A stretch of 64,000 nt of DNA, taken from positions 3,805,001 to 3,869,000 of the forward strand of contig NZ_JAUTBJ010000002.1 in the NCBI RefSeq assembly GCF_030819175.1. The letters run 5' to 3'. Each line of letters begins with the position of its first letter. The stretch's first letter is position 1. Position numbers and translations under genes: made by a program. Shown one piece after another: positions 30,294 to 38,935 of the stretch. Below the pieces are notes generated by a model. The model was given only the letters and a program-made list of their open reading frames with translations. It was not told the origin of the DNA and searched no databases. Source of the stretch: Sphingomonas sp. SORGH_AS_0879. Lineage in GTDB: Bacteria > Pseudomonadota > Alphaproteobacteria > Sphingomonadales > Sphingomonadaceae.

Positions 30294-30334
30294 GTTGCCG
30301 GGGCCGTCGCGATGACGTCCCGGCAGCCTCTTTT
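30294..30334 (+). terminator. Intrinsic terminator of the structured RNA
   Basis: GTTGCCGGGG (30,294-30,303) pairs with TCCCGGCAGC with two wobble pairs, followed by CTCTTTTCATTT. Confidence 0.75.
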
Positions 30335-30369
30335 CATTTGGGGGCAATCCTGCCGCCATCGTGAGCGGC

Positions 30370-31641
30370 TCAGGGCTTGGGCGAAGTAGGGTCCTGCGTC
30401 ACCAGCCGCAACGGCTTGTCGCCCGGCACCAGCAGCGAGGGCACATCCTCACCGGCGCGCAGTAACACCTGATCGAGCGGAATCGCATCGTCGCTCTCGC
30501 CCGCGATGAAGGCCTGCACCAGTCGCTCGCCCTTTTGCGGCACGAAGCCCGCCGGAATCACCATGGGTCGCCGATTCATCGCCGCCAGCCAGTCGGGACG
30601 CCCCTTCACCATGCGGGTTTCGGGGTGATAGACTTGCAGGTCGACCGCCCCGGCATATTGGCCGACCGTCATGGGATGCTCACCGTCGAACAGCACGACC
30701 GATCGCGCCACCGTCCTGGCTGCCAGAGCACGACGCGCCAGCCCGTTGGAACCGCCCATCAGCGGCCCCAGAATCGTTTGATCGATGGTCAGGGGATCGA
30801 TACCCGTCTTGGCCATCAGCCGCGTGGCCATCCAACGTTCCTTGGCGTCGTCCGGCCCGTCAATTGGTTGCTCGGTGACATGGCTGAAACCGACATAGAC
30901 GAAGAATTTGGCCTTGGGGTCGGCGGCCAACGCCTGTGCCAGATGATTGGCCTGCGCCTCTTCACGCCGGGCGATGCTCTCCGTCCGGCCAGTCGGCTTG
31001 CCCCGCTCCTCCTCCGTCTGTTCATAGCTTAGTGGTCGATAGCCCAGCGCCAGCGACTGGCGAACAAAATCGCCGAAGACGGGATCATGCGTATAATAGC
31101 CCGTCCTCTGTGTCGGATAGCCCTGCTTGGTCAGCTTCGACATGGCGACACCCTTGTCGCCGACCATGAAGGTTTCTGCCGCCAGGACGGAATAGCCCAG
31201 CGGTCGAAGCGCCCGCGCCACCTCCAGCGCGAAGGCACGATCGCGTGGGAGTCCGTGATTTTCGTTGAGAATGACCACACGGGTCTTGGCGGCACGCGCA
31301 ACGATCTCGGAAATCGCATCCCGCAAGATCGCCCCCGCCACGCGCTCCGCCATGGCCTTGGCCTCCGCGTCCTCGGCAGGTGACGGCTCCGGATCGACCG
31401 GCTCGGCGGTCATCAGCGCGTACAGTTCCGCCCATTGATCGTGGACAAAGCCAGGCTTTGGTTTGCCCGCCGCATCGAAAGCCAGTGGACGCAATGCCTC
31501 TGCCGCGTCCAGATAACGACCGGTATCGAGCCGATCCCCCGCAGCGCTGGCGGCCACGAAATCCGCCTTGCTCGGCCCGTCCTGCGCCATCGCGGCGGTG
31601 GGGAGCATCATCAACACCACCGCCGCCGCGCGCGCACTCAT
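30370..31641 (-). CDS. Secreted ChaN/EreA-like hypothetical protein
   Basis: A 423-residue protein with signal peptide (AAAVVLMMLPTAAMA). Around residues 115-150 it has VVILNENHGLPRDRAFALEVARALRPLGYSVLAAETF, in which the 'NENHG...E' arrangement resembles ChaN and erythromycin-esterase-like (TIKI/TraB superfamily) proteins that place a conserved Glu-His pair at the active site. Activity is unknown. It overlaps the xpaC-like gene by 4 nt (ATGA), forming the last gene of a telA operon. Confidence 0.6.
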   Translation of the reverse strand: MSARAAAVVLMMLPTAAMAQDGPSKADFVAASAAGDRLDTGRYLDAAEALRPLAFDAAGKPKPGFVHDQWAELYALMTAEPVDPEPSPAEDAEAKAMAERVAGAILRDAISEIVARAAKTRVVILNENHGLPRDRAFALEVARALRPLGYSVLAAETFMVGDKGVAMSKLTKQGYPTQRTGYYTHDPVFGDFVRQSLALGYRPLSYEQTEEERGKPTGRTESIARREEAQANHLAQALAADPKAKFFVYVGFSHVTEQPIDGPDDAKERWMATRLMAKTGIDPLTIDQTILGPLMGGSNGLARRALAARTVARSVVLFDGEHPMTVGQYAGAVDLQVYHPETRMVKGRPDWLAAMNRRPMVIPAGFVPQKGERLVQAFIAGESDDAIPLDQVLLRAGEDVPSLLVPGDKPLRLVTQDPTSPKP

Positions 31642-32372
31642 TCCGCCTTTTCCTCGCGATATTTCATTTCCAAGAATCGCCCGCGCGTCGACAGACTGTC
31701 GAGATCGGCCTGGGCCAGTCGCTGGGTCATGTCGCCGATTTCCTGCTCGATCAGCTTGAGGCCATCGACCAGTTGCGCGTCGGGGGTACGGCCGTTGCGT
31801 TCGACCCGACGGAGCGGTTCGGGCACGCGTTCATAGTCGCGCAGGAAGGCGGGGAGTTGTTCGCCGATCAGGCGGCGGACCTCCATCGCCTCGGCGGTGT
31901 CGTTGTCGACGCCCGCCAGTTGCGGCGACAGCGTATCCAGCCGCCGTCCGATCCGGTCGACCAGTTGCACGGCGGGTGCGGGCAGCAGGGGCCGTTGCGC
32001 CTCCAGCCAGCGCTCGGTCTGGGCGGGCAGCGCCTTGATATCGACCTGCGCCAGCTTGGCGGGGGTCGGCGCGCGCGCGGCGGGGGCCAATGCGATGGCC
32101 AGCGTTACCGCCAGCATCAGCATCATCGCCGCCAGCGCCCCGAAAATGCCGATCCCCCCGGGCAGGATCAGCCCCGTCACCATCGCCGCGATCAGGATGA
32201 TCGCATTGGCGACCGCGATCAGGATCAGCCGCTGGAGCGCCGAACGGGCACGGCGACGCACCCGCTTGACGGTCTGCTCCGCCTGGCCCCGATAATCCTG
32301 CGAGATGCGCGCCATCACTTCGCGCGCACGCTCGATCTGGGCATCGACCTCGTTCGAGCGGGGGGTGGTCAC
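31638..32372 (-). CDS. XpaC-like (5-bromo-4-chloroindolyl phosphate hydrolysis) membrane protein
   Basis: A 244-residue protein with an N-terminal helical region, two adjacent membrane segments (LILIAVANAIILIAAMVTGLIL and FGALAAMMLMLAVTLAIALAP) and a long C-terminal helical domain. Together with its direct position after telA, this matches the XpaC family that often pairs with TelA. The family role is undefined. The gap to telA is only 4 nt. Confidence 0.65.
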   Translation of the reverse strand: MTTPRSNEVDAQIERAREVMARISQDYRGQAEQTVKRVRRRARSALQRLILIAVANAIILIAAMVTGLILPGGIGIFGALAAMMLMLAVTLAIALAPAARAPTPAKLAQVDIKALPAQTERWLEAQRPLLPAPAVQLVDRIGRRLDTLSPQLAGVDNDTAEAMEVRRLIGEQLPAFLRDYERVPEPLRRVERNGRTPDAQLVDGLKLIEQEIGDMTQRLAQADLDSLSTRGRFLEMKYREEKAE

Positions 32373-32376
32373 GACC

Positions 32377-33585
32377 TTACAGCGCCTCCAGCTTGAACGA
32401 CGATGCGCCGCTGGTCAGTTGCGGATTCTGTGCCCCCTCGGCGCGGGCGATATAGCCCTTCGACTTCTCGACCTCCTGGCCCAGCGTGTTGACCGTGGTC
32501 TTCATCGAATCGAGCGCCTTCAGCTTGAAGCTGTCGATCGCGTCCATGGTGTCATAGATGTTCTGGAAGGCGCGTTGCAGCGTCTCCAGCGGAATGGTCG
32601 AGGCCGCCGCCTGCTCGTGGATCTGCGCGGTCTGGCTGCGGAGCAGCTTGCCGGTCGAGTCGATGATGTTGGCGGTGGTGCTGTTGAGCGCGGTGATCTG
32701 GTCGAGCACCAGCTTCTGGTTGGCCAGCGCCTGCGCCACGGTGACGGCGGTGCGCAGGGCCGAGACGGTGGTGGTCGAGGCGCGGTCGACGCCCTTCACC
32801 AGTTCGACATTGTTCTTCTTGACCAGGTCGAGCGCCAGATAGCCCTGCACCGTCACCGCCATCTGGGTCAGCAGGTCCTGGGTCCGCTGGCGGGTGTAGA
32901 ACAGCGCGGTCTCGCGGATCGCCTTCGCCTTGGCGGGATCGGTGTGATCCAGTTCGTTGGCGGTATCCTCCAGCTTGGCGTCCATCGTCTTGGACAGATG
33001 GATCATCTGCTCCAGCCGCCCCATGGCGGACCAGAGATTCGCGCGCTCGGTATCGATCGCGGCATTGTCCATCAGCAATTCGTCGCGGCCCGAGGCCAGG
33101 CTCTTCAGGATCGCGGCGATATGCGACTGCGACGAGCGATAGCCGTCGAAATAGTCGCGCATCCTGTTGCCGAAGGGGATGATGCCCAGCAGCTTGCGCG
33201 GCGCGGACAGATTGCCCTGCTTGCCGGGGTCGAGGCTTTCGACCACGCGGCGCAACTCGGTCAGGTCCTTGCCGACGCCGGTCTCGCCGTCCATCGCCTT
33301 GACCGGGCGATCGAGGAAGCGATTGGACTGGCCCGCCGCCTCGCGGATTTCCTTCTGCCCCATCGCGGTGATCGCATCGACGCGGCGGCCGAATTCGGGG
33401 CTGTTGACGTCCTGCGCGATCAGTTCGGCGACGAAGCCGTCGACCTTCTGCTCCAACTGGGTCCGGGTCTTGTCGTCCACGGGCACCAGCCCGGCGGCCT
33501 GGGAGGGCGCGACCATGGGCACGGGATCGGGCGGCGTCAGCGTCAGCCCCTTTTCCTGCGTCACGGTATCGGCGGTCGTGGCCAT
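32377..33585 (-). CDS. telA: TelA-family toxic-anion-resistance protein
   Basis: A 402-residue, mostly helical cytosolic protein of the TelA/KlaA family (tellurite resistance). Characteristic stretches are LLGIIPFGNRMRDYFDGYRSSQSHI and LDLVKKNNVELVKGVDRA. The family is linked to tellurite and, in other bacteria, to envelope stress and antibiotic tolerance, with no catalytic mechanism known. It opens a three-gene operon with the xpaC-like and ChaN/EreA-like genes. Confidence 0.9.
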   Translation of the reverse strand: MATTADTVTQEKGLTLTPPDPVPMVAPSQAAGLVPVDDKTRTQLEQKVDGFVAELIAQDVNSPEFGRRVDAITAMGQKEIREAAGQSNRFLDRPVKAMDGETGVGKDLTELRRVVESLDPGKQGNLSAPRKLLGIIPFGNRMRDYFDGYRSSQSHIAAILKSLASGRDELLMDNAAIDTERANLWSAMGRLEQMIHLSKTMDAKLEDTANELDHTDPAKAKAIRETALFYTRQRTQDLLTQMAVTVQGYLALDLVKKNNVELVKGVDRASTTTVSALRTAVTVAQALANQKLVLDQITALNSTTANIIDSTGKLLRSQTAQIHEQAAASTIPLETLQRAFQNIYDTMDAIDSFKLKALDSMKTTVNTLGQEVEKSKGYIARAEGAQNPQLTSGASSFKLEAL

Positions 33586-33697
33586 TCCAAAGTCTCCAAA
33601 AGCGCGTGTCTAGTGTGGAGGGGATGAGGCCTGGGTTCAAGTGTATTATAGGGATAATACTATGGACCACATCCTGCGGCGGTCCCTGCACCCACCT

Positions 33698-33803
33698 CCG
33701 TTCAGCCTGAGCGAAGTCGAAGGCCACGCCAGACGGCCCGCCACATTTCCGCTAGTGTCGACGGTCCGGTCCGTGGCCTTCGACTTCGCTCACGCTGAAC
33801 GGG
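33698..33803. repeat. Family B inverted pair between telA and ruvB
   Basis: Arms at 33,698-33,725 and inverted at 33,775-33,803, with 49 bp between. The rest of the 263-bp gap shows no gene. Confidence 0.8.
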
Positions 33804-33848
33804 CGCTGAGATCGTGGATGAACGGCGGGCGGAGGACTGACGCCACGC

Positions 33849-34874
33849 CTATGCGTCGAACAACCCATCCTGCGACCCCACCGGCGGGTTCAGCCCCAGA
33901 TGCTTCCATCCCCCCGCATTCAGGATACGCCCGCGGGCCGTCCGCGCCAGCAGGCCAAGCTGGATCAGGAACGGCTCGATCACCTCCTCGATCGTGTCGC
34001 GCGGCTCGGACAGCCCGGCGGCGAGCGTCTCCACCCCCACCGGCCCGCCGCGATAGACATCCGCGATCATCGTCAGATAGCGCCGGTCCATCGCGTCCAG
34101 CCCCAGCGCATCGACCTCCAGCCGGTTGAGCGCCTGGTCCGCCGCCGCCGCATGGACGATCTCATGCCCCGCCACGCTGGCGAAGTCGCGGACACGGCGC
34201 AGCAACCGCCCCGCGATACGCGGCGTGCCCCGCGAGCGCCGCGCCACCTCGATCGCGCCGTCCTCGGAAATGGGCAGGTCTAGCAACCGCGCGGCGCGGG
34301 TGACGACGCGGGTCAGTTCCTCGACCGTGTAGAATTGCAGGCGCACCGGAATGCCGAAGCGATCGCGAAGCGGCGTGGTCAGCAGCCCCTGCCGCGTCGT
34401 CGCGCCCACCAGCGTAAAGCGCGGCAGGTCGATCCGCACCGAGCGGGCGGACGGCCCCTCGCCGATCATCAGGTCGAGGACGCGGTCCTCCATCGCGGGG
34501 TACAGCACTTCCTCGACCGCCGGTTGCAGCCGGTGGATTTCGTCGATGAACAGCACATCGCCGTCTTCGAGGTTGGTCAGCAGCGCGGCGAGATCGCCAG
34601 ACTTGGCGATGACCGGGCCGGAAGTCGCGCGGAAGCCCACCCCCATTTCGCGCGCGATGATCTGCGCCAGCGTCGTCTTGCCCAGCCCCGGCGGGCCGAA
34701 GAACAGCACATGGTCGAGCGCATCGCCGCGCCCGCGCGCCGCCTGGATGAAGACGCGAAGGTTGTCGCGCGCCGCCTGCTGCCCGACGAACTCGTCCAGG
34801 CTCTTGGGGCGGAGCGCGGCGTCGACATCCTCGGGACGGCGGCTGGCGGACAAGAGTCGGTCTTGGTCGGTCAC
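33849..34874 (-). CDS. ruvB: Holliday junction branch migration helicase RuvB
   Basis: The AAA+ motor of the RuvAB complex, which moves Holliday junctions in recombination repair. It has 341 residues from GTG 34,874 ([13 protein letters not shown], matching family N-termini); the longer frame is implausible. Walker A GPPGLGKT, Walker B FIDEIH, sensor region [18 protein letters not shown] and a C-terminal winged helix are visible. It is unlinked from ruvA here because a gene in the opposite direction lies between them. Confidence 0.97.
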   Translation of the reverse strand: MTDQDRLLSASRRPEDVDAALRPKSLDEFVGQQAARDNLRVFIQAARGRGDALDHVLFFGPPGLGKTTLAQIIAREMGVGFRATSGPVIAKSGDLAALLTNLEDGDVLFIDEIHRLQPAVEEVLYPAMEDRVLDLMIGEGPSARSVRIDLPRFTLVGATTRQGLLTTPLRDRFGIPVRLQFYTVEELTRVVTRAARLLDLPISEDGAIEVARRSRGTPRIAGRLLRRVRDFASVAGHEIVHAAAADQALNRLEVDALGLDAMDRRYLTMIADVYRGGPVGVETLAAGLSEPRDTIEEVIEPFLIQLGLLARTARGRILNAGGWKHLGLNPPVGSQDGLFDA

Positions 34875-35044
34875 GACATGGGCCCTAGCGAGAGGATGAC
34901 GGGCCTGTCGAGCATGGGGATCGTGACGGTATCGGCGAACATTGCACGAACATAGCAGCGGATGGGCCACAGGGACAGCCGGTGCGGCACGGATACCAAC
35001 CTGGATGGCGGACTTGGGACGAAAATTGCGTTAGATCAGACGCC

Positions 35045-35938
35045 ATGCCGCAGGACATCTTTCTGGCGACCGCCATCCCGCCCGCCCTGGAAATCGCGCT
35101 GGCCGAATGCTTCACGCTCCATCGCGACACGCCGCCGCCGACCACCCGCGCCATTGTCGGCGGGGGCATGATGACGGTCGACGCCGCGCTGCTCGATCGC
35201 TTGCCGGAATTGCAGATCATCGCGGTGCACGGCGTCGGCTTCGACGGCATCGACCGGGACGCGACCGCCGCGCGGGGTATCCGCATCGCGATCACCCCCG
35301 ACGCGCTGACCGACGATGTCGCGGATCAGGCCATCGCGCTGTGGCTGGCGGTGGACCGGCGGATCGCGGCCAATGACCGGGCGCTGCGGATGGGCAATTG
35401 GACCGTGCCGCTGGGGCGTCGCGCAAGCGGACGGCGGATCGGGATTTTCGGGCTGGGCCGGATCGGTCAGGCCATTGCGAAACGCGCTGCCCCCTTCGCC
35501 GGGGAGATTCTCTACACCACCCGTTCGGAAAAGCCGGTGGCATGGCGGTTCGTACCCGATCTGCCGCAACTGGCGGAGGAGAGCGACGTGCTGATCCTCG
35601 CCGCACCGGGCGGAGCGGAGACGCGCGGGGTCGTCGATGCCGAGGTGCTCGACCGGCTGGGCGCGGACGGGGTGCTGGTCAATATCGCGCGGGGCAGCCT
35701 GGTGGACGAAGACGCGCTGATCGCCGCGCTGGAGGCGCACCGGATCGCGGGAGCGGGCCTGGATGTCTTCGTCGACGAGCCCGAAGTGCCCTATGCGCTG
35801 CGTCGGATGAACCATGTCGTGCTCGCCCCGCATCAGGGCAGCGCGACGCGGGAGGGTCGGGCGGCAATGGCGGAGATGGTCGTCGCCAATCTGGAGGCGC
35901 ATTTCGCGGGGCGGGAGGTGCCGGGGTTGTTGGGTTAG
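35045..35938 (+). CDS. D-isomer-specific 2-hydroxyacid dehydrogenase
   Basis: A 297-residue NAD(P)-dependent oxidoreductase of the glyoxylate/hydroxypyruvate reductase group. The dinucleotide fold is GIFGLGRIGQ. The catalytic residues are Arg in NIARGSLVDEDAL, Glu in DVFVDEPEVP and His in LAPHQGS. Substrate is likely glyoxylate or hydroxypyruvate but cannot be fixed from sequence. The start at ATG 35,045 gives the canonical N-terminus. It separates ruvB and ruvA in opposite orientation. Confidence 0.88.
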   Translation: MPQDIFLATAIPPALEIALAECFTLHRDTPPPTTRAIVGGGMMTVDAALLDRLPELQIIAVHGVGFDGIDRDATAARGIRIAITPDALTDDVADQAIALWLAVDRRIAANDRALRMGNWTVPLGRRASGRRIGIFGLGRIGQAIAKRAAPFAGEILYTTRSEKPVAWRFVPDLPQLAEESDVLILAAPGGAETRGVVDAEVLDRLGADGVLVNIARGSLVDEDALIAALEAHRIAGAGLDVFVDEPEVPYALRRMNHVVLAPHQGSATREGRAAMAEMVVANLEAHFAGREVPGLLG

Positions 35939-35949
35939 CGGATTCCCGT

Positions 35950-36032
35950 GGGCTTCGACTTCGCTCAGCCCGAACGGAGGTTGGAAAAGCCTTATCCCAC
36001 CAGCCGTTTCAGGCTGAGCGAAGTCGAAGCCC
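35950..36032. repeat. Family B inverted pair before the end of ruvA
   Basis: Arms at 35,950-35,977 and inverted at 36,004-36,032, between convergent genes. It could terminate both. Confidence 0.8.
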
Positions 36033-36047
36033 ACGCCCCAACCCCGC

Positions 36048-36647
36048 CTATTTCGCCGCCTTGCGCAGCGCCAGCCGAACCAGAGCATCCAGTGAGGCCG
36101 CCGCCCCCAGTTCCTCTTCCGCCGCCGCCACCGCCGCGCTCGCCTCGGCGGGTCGGAAGCCGAGGTTGAGCAGCGCCGACACCGCGTCCGCCCCCGCCCC
36201 GACCGGGGCCGCCATGCCGCCGCCCGAACCCGGCGCCAGCACGATCCCGCCGACCTTGTCCTTCAACTCCATCACGATCCGCTGGGCGAGCTTGGGCCCG
36301 ACGCCATTGGCGCGCGCGACCATCGCCTTGTCGCCGCTGGCGATCGCCCGCATCAGGTCGGCGGGCTCCAGCGCCGACAGGATCGCCAGCGCCACCCGCG
36401 CGCCCACGCCCTGCACGCCGGTCAGCAAACGGAACCAGTCGCGCTCATCGGCGCTGGCGAAACCGACCAGCCGGATCGAATCCTCCGACACCAGCATCTC
36501 GGTATGCAGCATCGCCGCCTCCCCCACCGGGCCGATGGCGGACAGGGTGCGCGCCGAAGCGCCGACCAGATAGCCGACCCCCCCGACATCGATGACGGCA
36601 TGGTCGATACCGGTGGAATCCAAACGTCCCTTGAGATGCGCGATCAT
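36048..36647 (-). CDS. ruvA: Holliday junction DNA helicase subunit RuvA
   Basis: Binds four-way junctions as a tetramer and loads RuvB. It has 199 residues. Domain I is an OB-fold ([26 protein letters not shown]). Domain II carries two HhH motifs ([15 protein letters not shown] and [12 protein letters not shown]). Domain III is a C-terminal helix bundle contacting RuvB. It lies 286 bp downstream of ruvC, across repeat DNA. Confidence 0.97.
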   Translation of the reverse strand: MIAHLKGRLDSTGIDHAVIDVGGVGYLVGASARTLSAIGPVGEAAMLHTEMLVSEDSIRLVGFASADERDWFRLLTGVQGVGARVALAILSALEPADLMRAIASGDKAMVARANGVGPKLAQRIVMELKDKVGGIVLAPGSGGGMAAPVGAGADAVSALLNLGFRPAEASAAVAAAEEELGAAASLDALVRLALRKAAK

Positions 36648-36714
36648 GAGAGTGGGTTAGAACAAAACGGGGCTTTCGTCACGCCCTTCGGCGCGTGAGT
36701 GGGCGCGCGAATAC

Positions 36715-36925
36715 AGTTCACGCGAAGCCGCGAAGACAGAAAAGAAGGATTGTTCGCGCAGAGGCGCAGAGGACGCAGAGCTGTTATGCCCGCCGCGCCA
36801 GCGGCCCTTCAATCGCGATCAGTGAGTGAAGCGGATAATGCGCCAAACAGGACGCCAGCTCCGCGCTCTCTGCGCCTCTGCGCGAAACCACCTTCTTCTT
36901 CGCGGCATCGCGGCTTCGCGCGAAC
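36715..36925. repeat. Family A inverted cluster between ruvA and ruvC
   Basis: The order is A1 (TTCACGCGAAGCCGCGAAG, from 36,717), A2 (from 36,750), inverted A2 (near 36,868-36,890) and inverted A1 (near 36,900-36,925). The symmetric arrangement lets the whole 210 bp fold on itself. No gene is present in this gap. Confidence 0.75.
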
Positions 36926-36933
36926 CAAAATTC

Positions 36934-37452
36934 CTATATCGCCGAAGCCCGCCGCTGCATCGCCCGCGCGCTGGCCAGATGATGCGCATGGGTGATCGCC
37001 ACCGCCAGCGCATCCGCCGCATCAGGGCCGGTCAGCTTCACGCCCGGCAGCAAGTGGCCGACCATTGCCTGCACCTGTTTCTTGTCCGCGCCGCCGGTGC
37101 CGACCGTCGCCTTCTTGACGATGCTGGGGTGATACTCCCCGACGACCAGCCCCGCCTGCGCCGCCGCGAGCAGGACGATGCCGCGCGCCTGGCCCAGCTT
37201 CAGCGTCGATTGCGCGTTGCTGTTGCCCAGCACCTCTTCCACCGCCGCGCCGTCGGGCTGTTGCTGGCGGATCACGTCGTAGAGCGCGGCGTGGAGGTTC
37301 GCGAGACGCCGGGGAAGCACCATCGACGGCTCGGTCTTGATCTGGCCGTTGGCGACGTGGCGCAGCCGGTTGCCCTCCACCGCGATCACCCCCCAGCCGG
37401 TGGTGCCGAGGCCGGGGTCGAGGCCGAGGATGATGGCGGGGGGTGGAGGCAT
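36934..37452 (-). CDS. ruvC: Crossover junction endodeoxyribonuclease RuvC
   Basis: The Holliday-junction resolvase, 172 residues with an RNase-H-like fold. The catalytic acidic residues are the first Asp of [14 protein letters not shown], Glu in [13 protein letters not shown] and the Asp of [17 protein letters not shown]. It lies ~100 bp downstream of yebC in the same direction, across hairpin sequences. Confidence 0.97.
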   Translation of the reverse strand: MPPPPAIILGLDPGLGTTGWGVIAVEGNRLRHVANGQIKTEPSMVLPRRLANLHAALYDVIRQQQPDGAAVEEVLGNSNAQSTLKLGQARGIVLLAAAQAGLVVGEYHPSIVKKATVGTGGADKKQVQAMVGHLLPGVKLTGPDAADALAVAITHAHHLASARAMQRRASAI

Positions 37453-37492
37453 GTCGGGCTTTCGGGAGGGGTCAGTATGTGCCGCCTGGCCC

Positions 37493-37546
37493 CTCCACCA
37501 CGCGGCTATGCCGCGCGGTCCCCCTCCCCAGGCAGAGCCTGGGGAG
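37493..37546. repeat. Tandem hairpins between yebC and ruvC
   Basis: CGCGGC/GCCGCG and CCTCCCCAGGC...GCCTGGGGAGG form two adjacent stems. They could pause or process the yebC-ruvC transcript. Confidence 0.6.
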
Positions 37547-37553
37547 GATTGGG

Positions 37554-38297
37554 TTAGGCCAGCTTTTCCATCACTTCGTCGGGAACTTCGTAATTGCCCC
37601 AGACGGTCTGGACGTCGTCGTCATCGTCCAGCGTGTCGATCAGCTTGAACAGCGTCGCCGCCGCCGCTTCATCGACCACGACCATGGTCTGCGGACGCCA
37701 GGCGAGTTTGGCACCTTCCGCCTCGCCCAGCACGGGCTCCAGCGCCTTGGCGACTTCGTGCAGATCGCCTTGCGCGGTCCAGATCTCGTGGCCGTCCTCG
37801 GTGGAGGTCACGTCCTCGGCACCCGCTTCCAGCGCCGCCTCGAAAACCTTCTCGGCATCGCCCGCGCTGGCGGGATAGTTGATGAGGCCCATCCGGTCGA
37901 AGCCATGGCTGACCGAACCGGCGGTGCCCAGGTTGCCGCCATTCTTCGACACCGCGGTGCGCACGTTCGTCGCGGTGCGGTTGCGATTGTCGGTCAGCGC
38001 CTCGATGATCAGGCTGACGCCGCCGGGGCCGAAGCCCTCATAGCGGATTTCCTCGTAATTCTCGCCATCGCCGCGCGAGGCCTTGTCGATCGCGCGGGCG
38101 ATATTGTCCTTGGGCATCGACGCCGCCTTGGCCGCGTTGACGGCGGCGCGCAGACGCGGATTCATGTCCGGGTCGGGCGTGCCCATCTTCGCCGCGACGG
38201 TGATTTCGCGCGAAAGCTTGGAAAATGCTGCCGAGCGCTTCTTATCCTGCGCGCCCTTGCGGTGCATGATGTTCTTGAATTTGCTGTGGCCTGCCAT
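37554..38297 (-). CDS. yebC: YebC/PmpR-family transcriptional regulator
   Basis: A 247-residue member of the YebC family. The hallmark N-terminus [21 protein letters not shown] is followed by the [13 protein letters not shown] and [19 protein letters not shown] motifs. YebC-like proteins act as DNA-binding regulators or as translation factors for proline-rich stretches. It is commonly linked to ruvC, as here. Confidence 0.95.
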   Translation of the reverse strand: MAGHSKFKNIMHRKGAQDKKRSAAFSKLSREITVAAKMGTPDPDMNPRLRAAVNAAKAASMPKDNIARAIDKASRGDGENYEEIRYEGFGPGGVSLIIEALTDNRNRTATNVRTAVSKNGGNLGTAGSVSHGFDRMGLINYPASAGDAEKVFEAALEAGAEDVTSTEDGHEIWTAQGDLHEVAKALEPVLGEAEGAKLAWRPQTMVVVDEAAAATLFKLIDTLDDDDDVQTVWGNYEVPDEVMEKLA

Positions 38298-38324
38298 CGG
38301 TGCCTCTTGAGATGAACGCGCTCT

Positions 38325-38864
38325 CTACGACCGCGCAAGGGCATTTGCCAACCCGTCGATCTTCGCTTCCAGCGAGTCGAGCCGTTCGGTGACGACATTG
38401 TCCAGCTTGTGATGCAGCCGGAGGATATCGATCTCGGCGCGCAAATTGGTGCGATAGTCGAGACTCGCCGCCAGCCGATCCTTCGCCGACTGCCGGTTCT
38501 GGCTCATCATGATGACCGGCGCCTGGATCGCGGCCAGCGTCGAGAGCATCAGGTTCAGGAAGATGTACGGATAGGGATCGAAGACCAGCCCGAAATGGCC
38601 GAGCACATCCGAGTTGAGCAGCATCCAGCCCAGCAGAATGACGGAAAAGGCGATGATGAAGCCCCAGCTTCCGCCGACCGCCGCGACCCGATCGGCCAGC
38701 TTCTCGCCCCAGGTCGAGGTCTCGTCCGCGACATCGGCGGCGTCGCGCGCGCTGAGTTGGCCCGACTCGATATCGGCGATGACCTGGGCTTCTTCCTCGT
38801 CCAGTTCATGGGCCGGCTTGCCCAATGTGCGGCGGGCGATTTCGGCGGCGGTCGACAGGGCCAT
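38325..38864 (-). CDS. DUF1003 membrane protein
   Basis: A 179-residue protein with two membrane segments (GFIIAFSVILLGWMLLN and PYIFLNLMLSTLAAIQAPVIMMSQNRQ) that carry the DUF1003 signature, followed by a long cytosolic helix. Function of the family is unknown. It is divergent from the HerA-like ATPase with ~70 bp between. Confidence 0.88.
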   Translation of the reverse strand: MALSTAAEIARRTLGKPAHELDEEEAQVIADIESGQLSARDAADVADETSTWGEKLADRVAAVGGSWGFIIAFSVILLGWMLLNSDVLGHFGLVFDPYPYIFLNLMLSTLAAIQAPVIMMSQNRQSAKDRLAASLDYRTNLRAEIDILRLHHKLDNVVTERLDSLEAKIDGLANALARS

Positions 38865-38935
38865 GGCCAGGGCGCTCCTTTCGGGGAATCAAATGCCTTG
38901 CCCCTTGGGGCGTTGATCGGCCAAACGCCAGAGTC

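Larger units (their letters stand above)
30106..30334 (+). ncRNA. Structured transcript with perfect 16S-tail complement and short ORF
   Basis: The gap 29,979-30,369 contains GAAAGGAGGTGATCC (30,106-30,120), which is complementary to 15 nt of the 16S rRNA 3' tail. An 18-codon ORF follows. Then come three hairpins: GATTCGGGGG...CCCCCAATC (30,192-30,217), ACATGGTC...GACCATGT (30,246-30,287), and a terminator stem at 30,294-30,328 followed by TTTT. The downstream gene is convergent, so this looks like an independent RNA of about 230-270 nt. Its function (leader-type RNA, dual-function sRNA or small-protein mRNA) is unknown, and no Rfam match could be tested. Confidence 0.55.
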
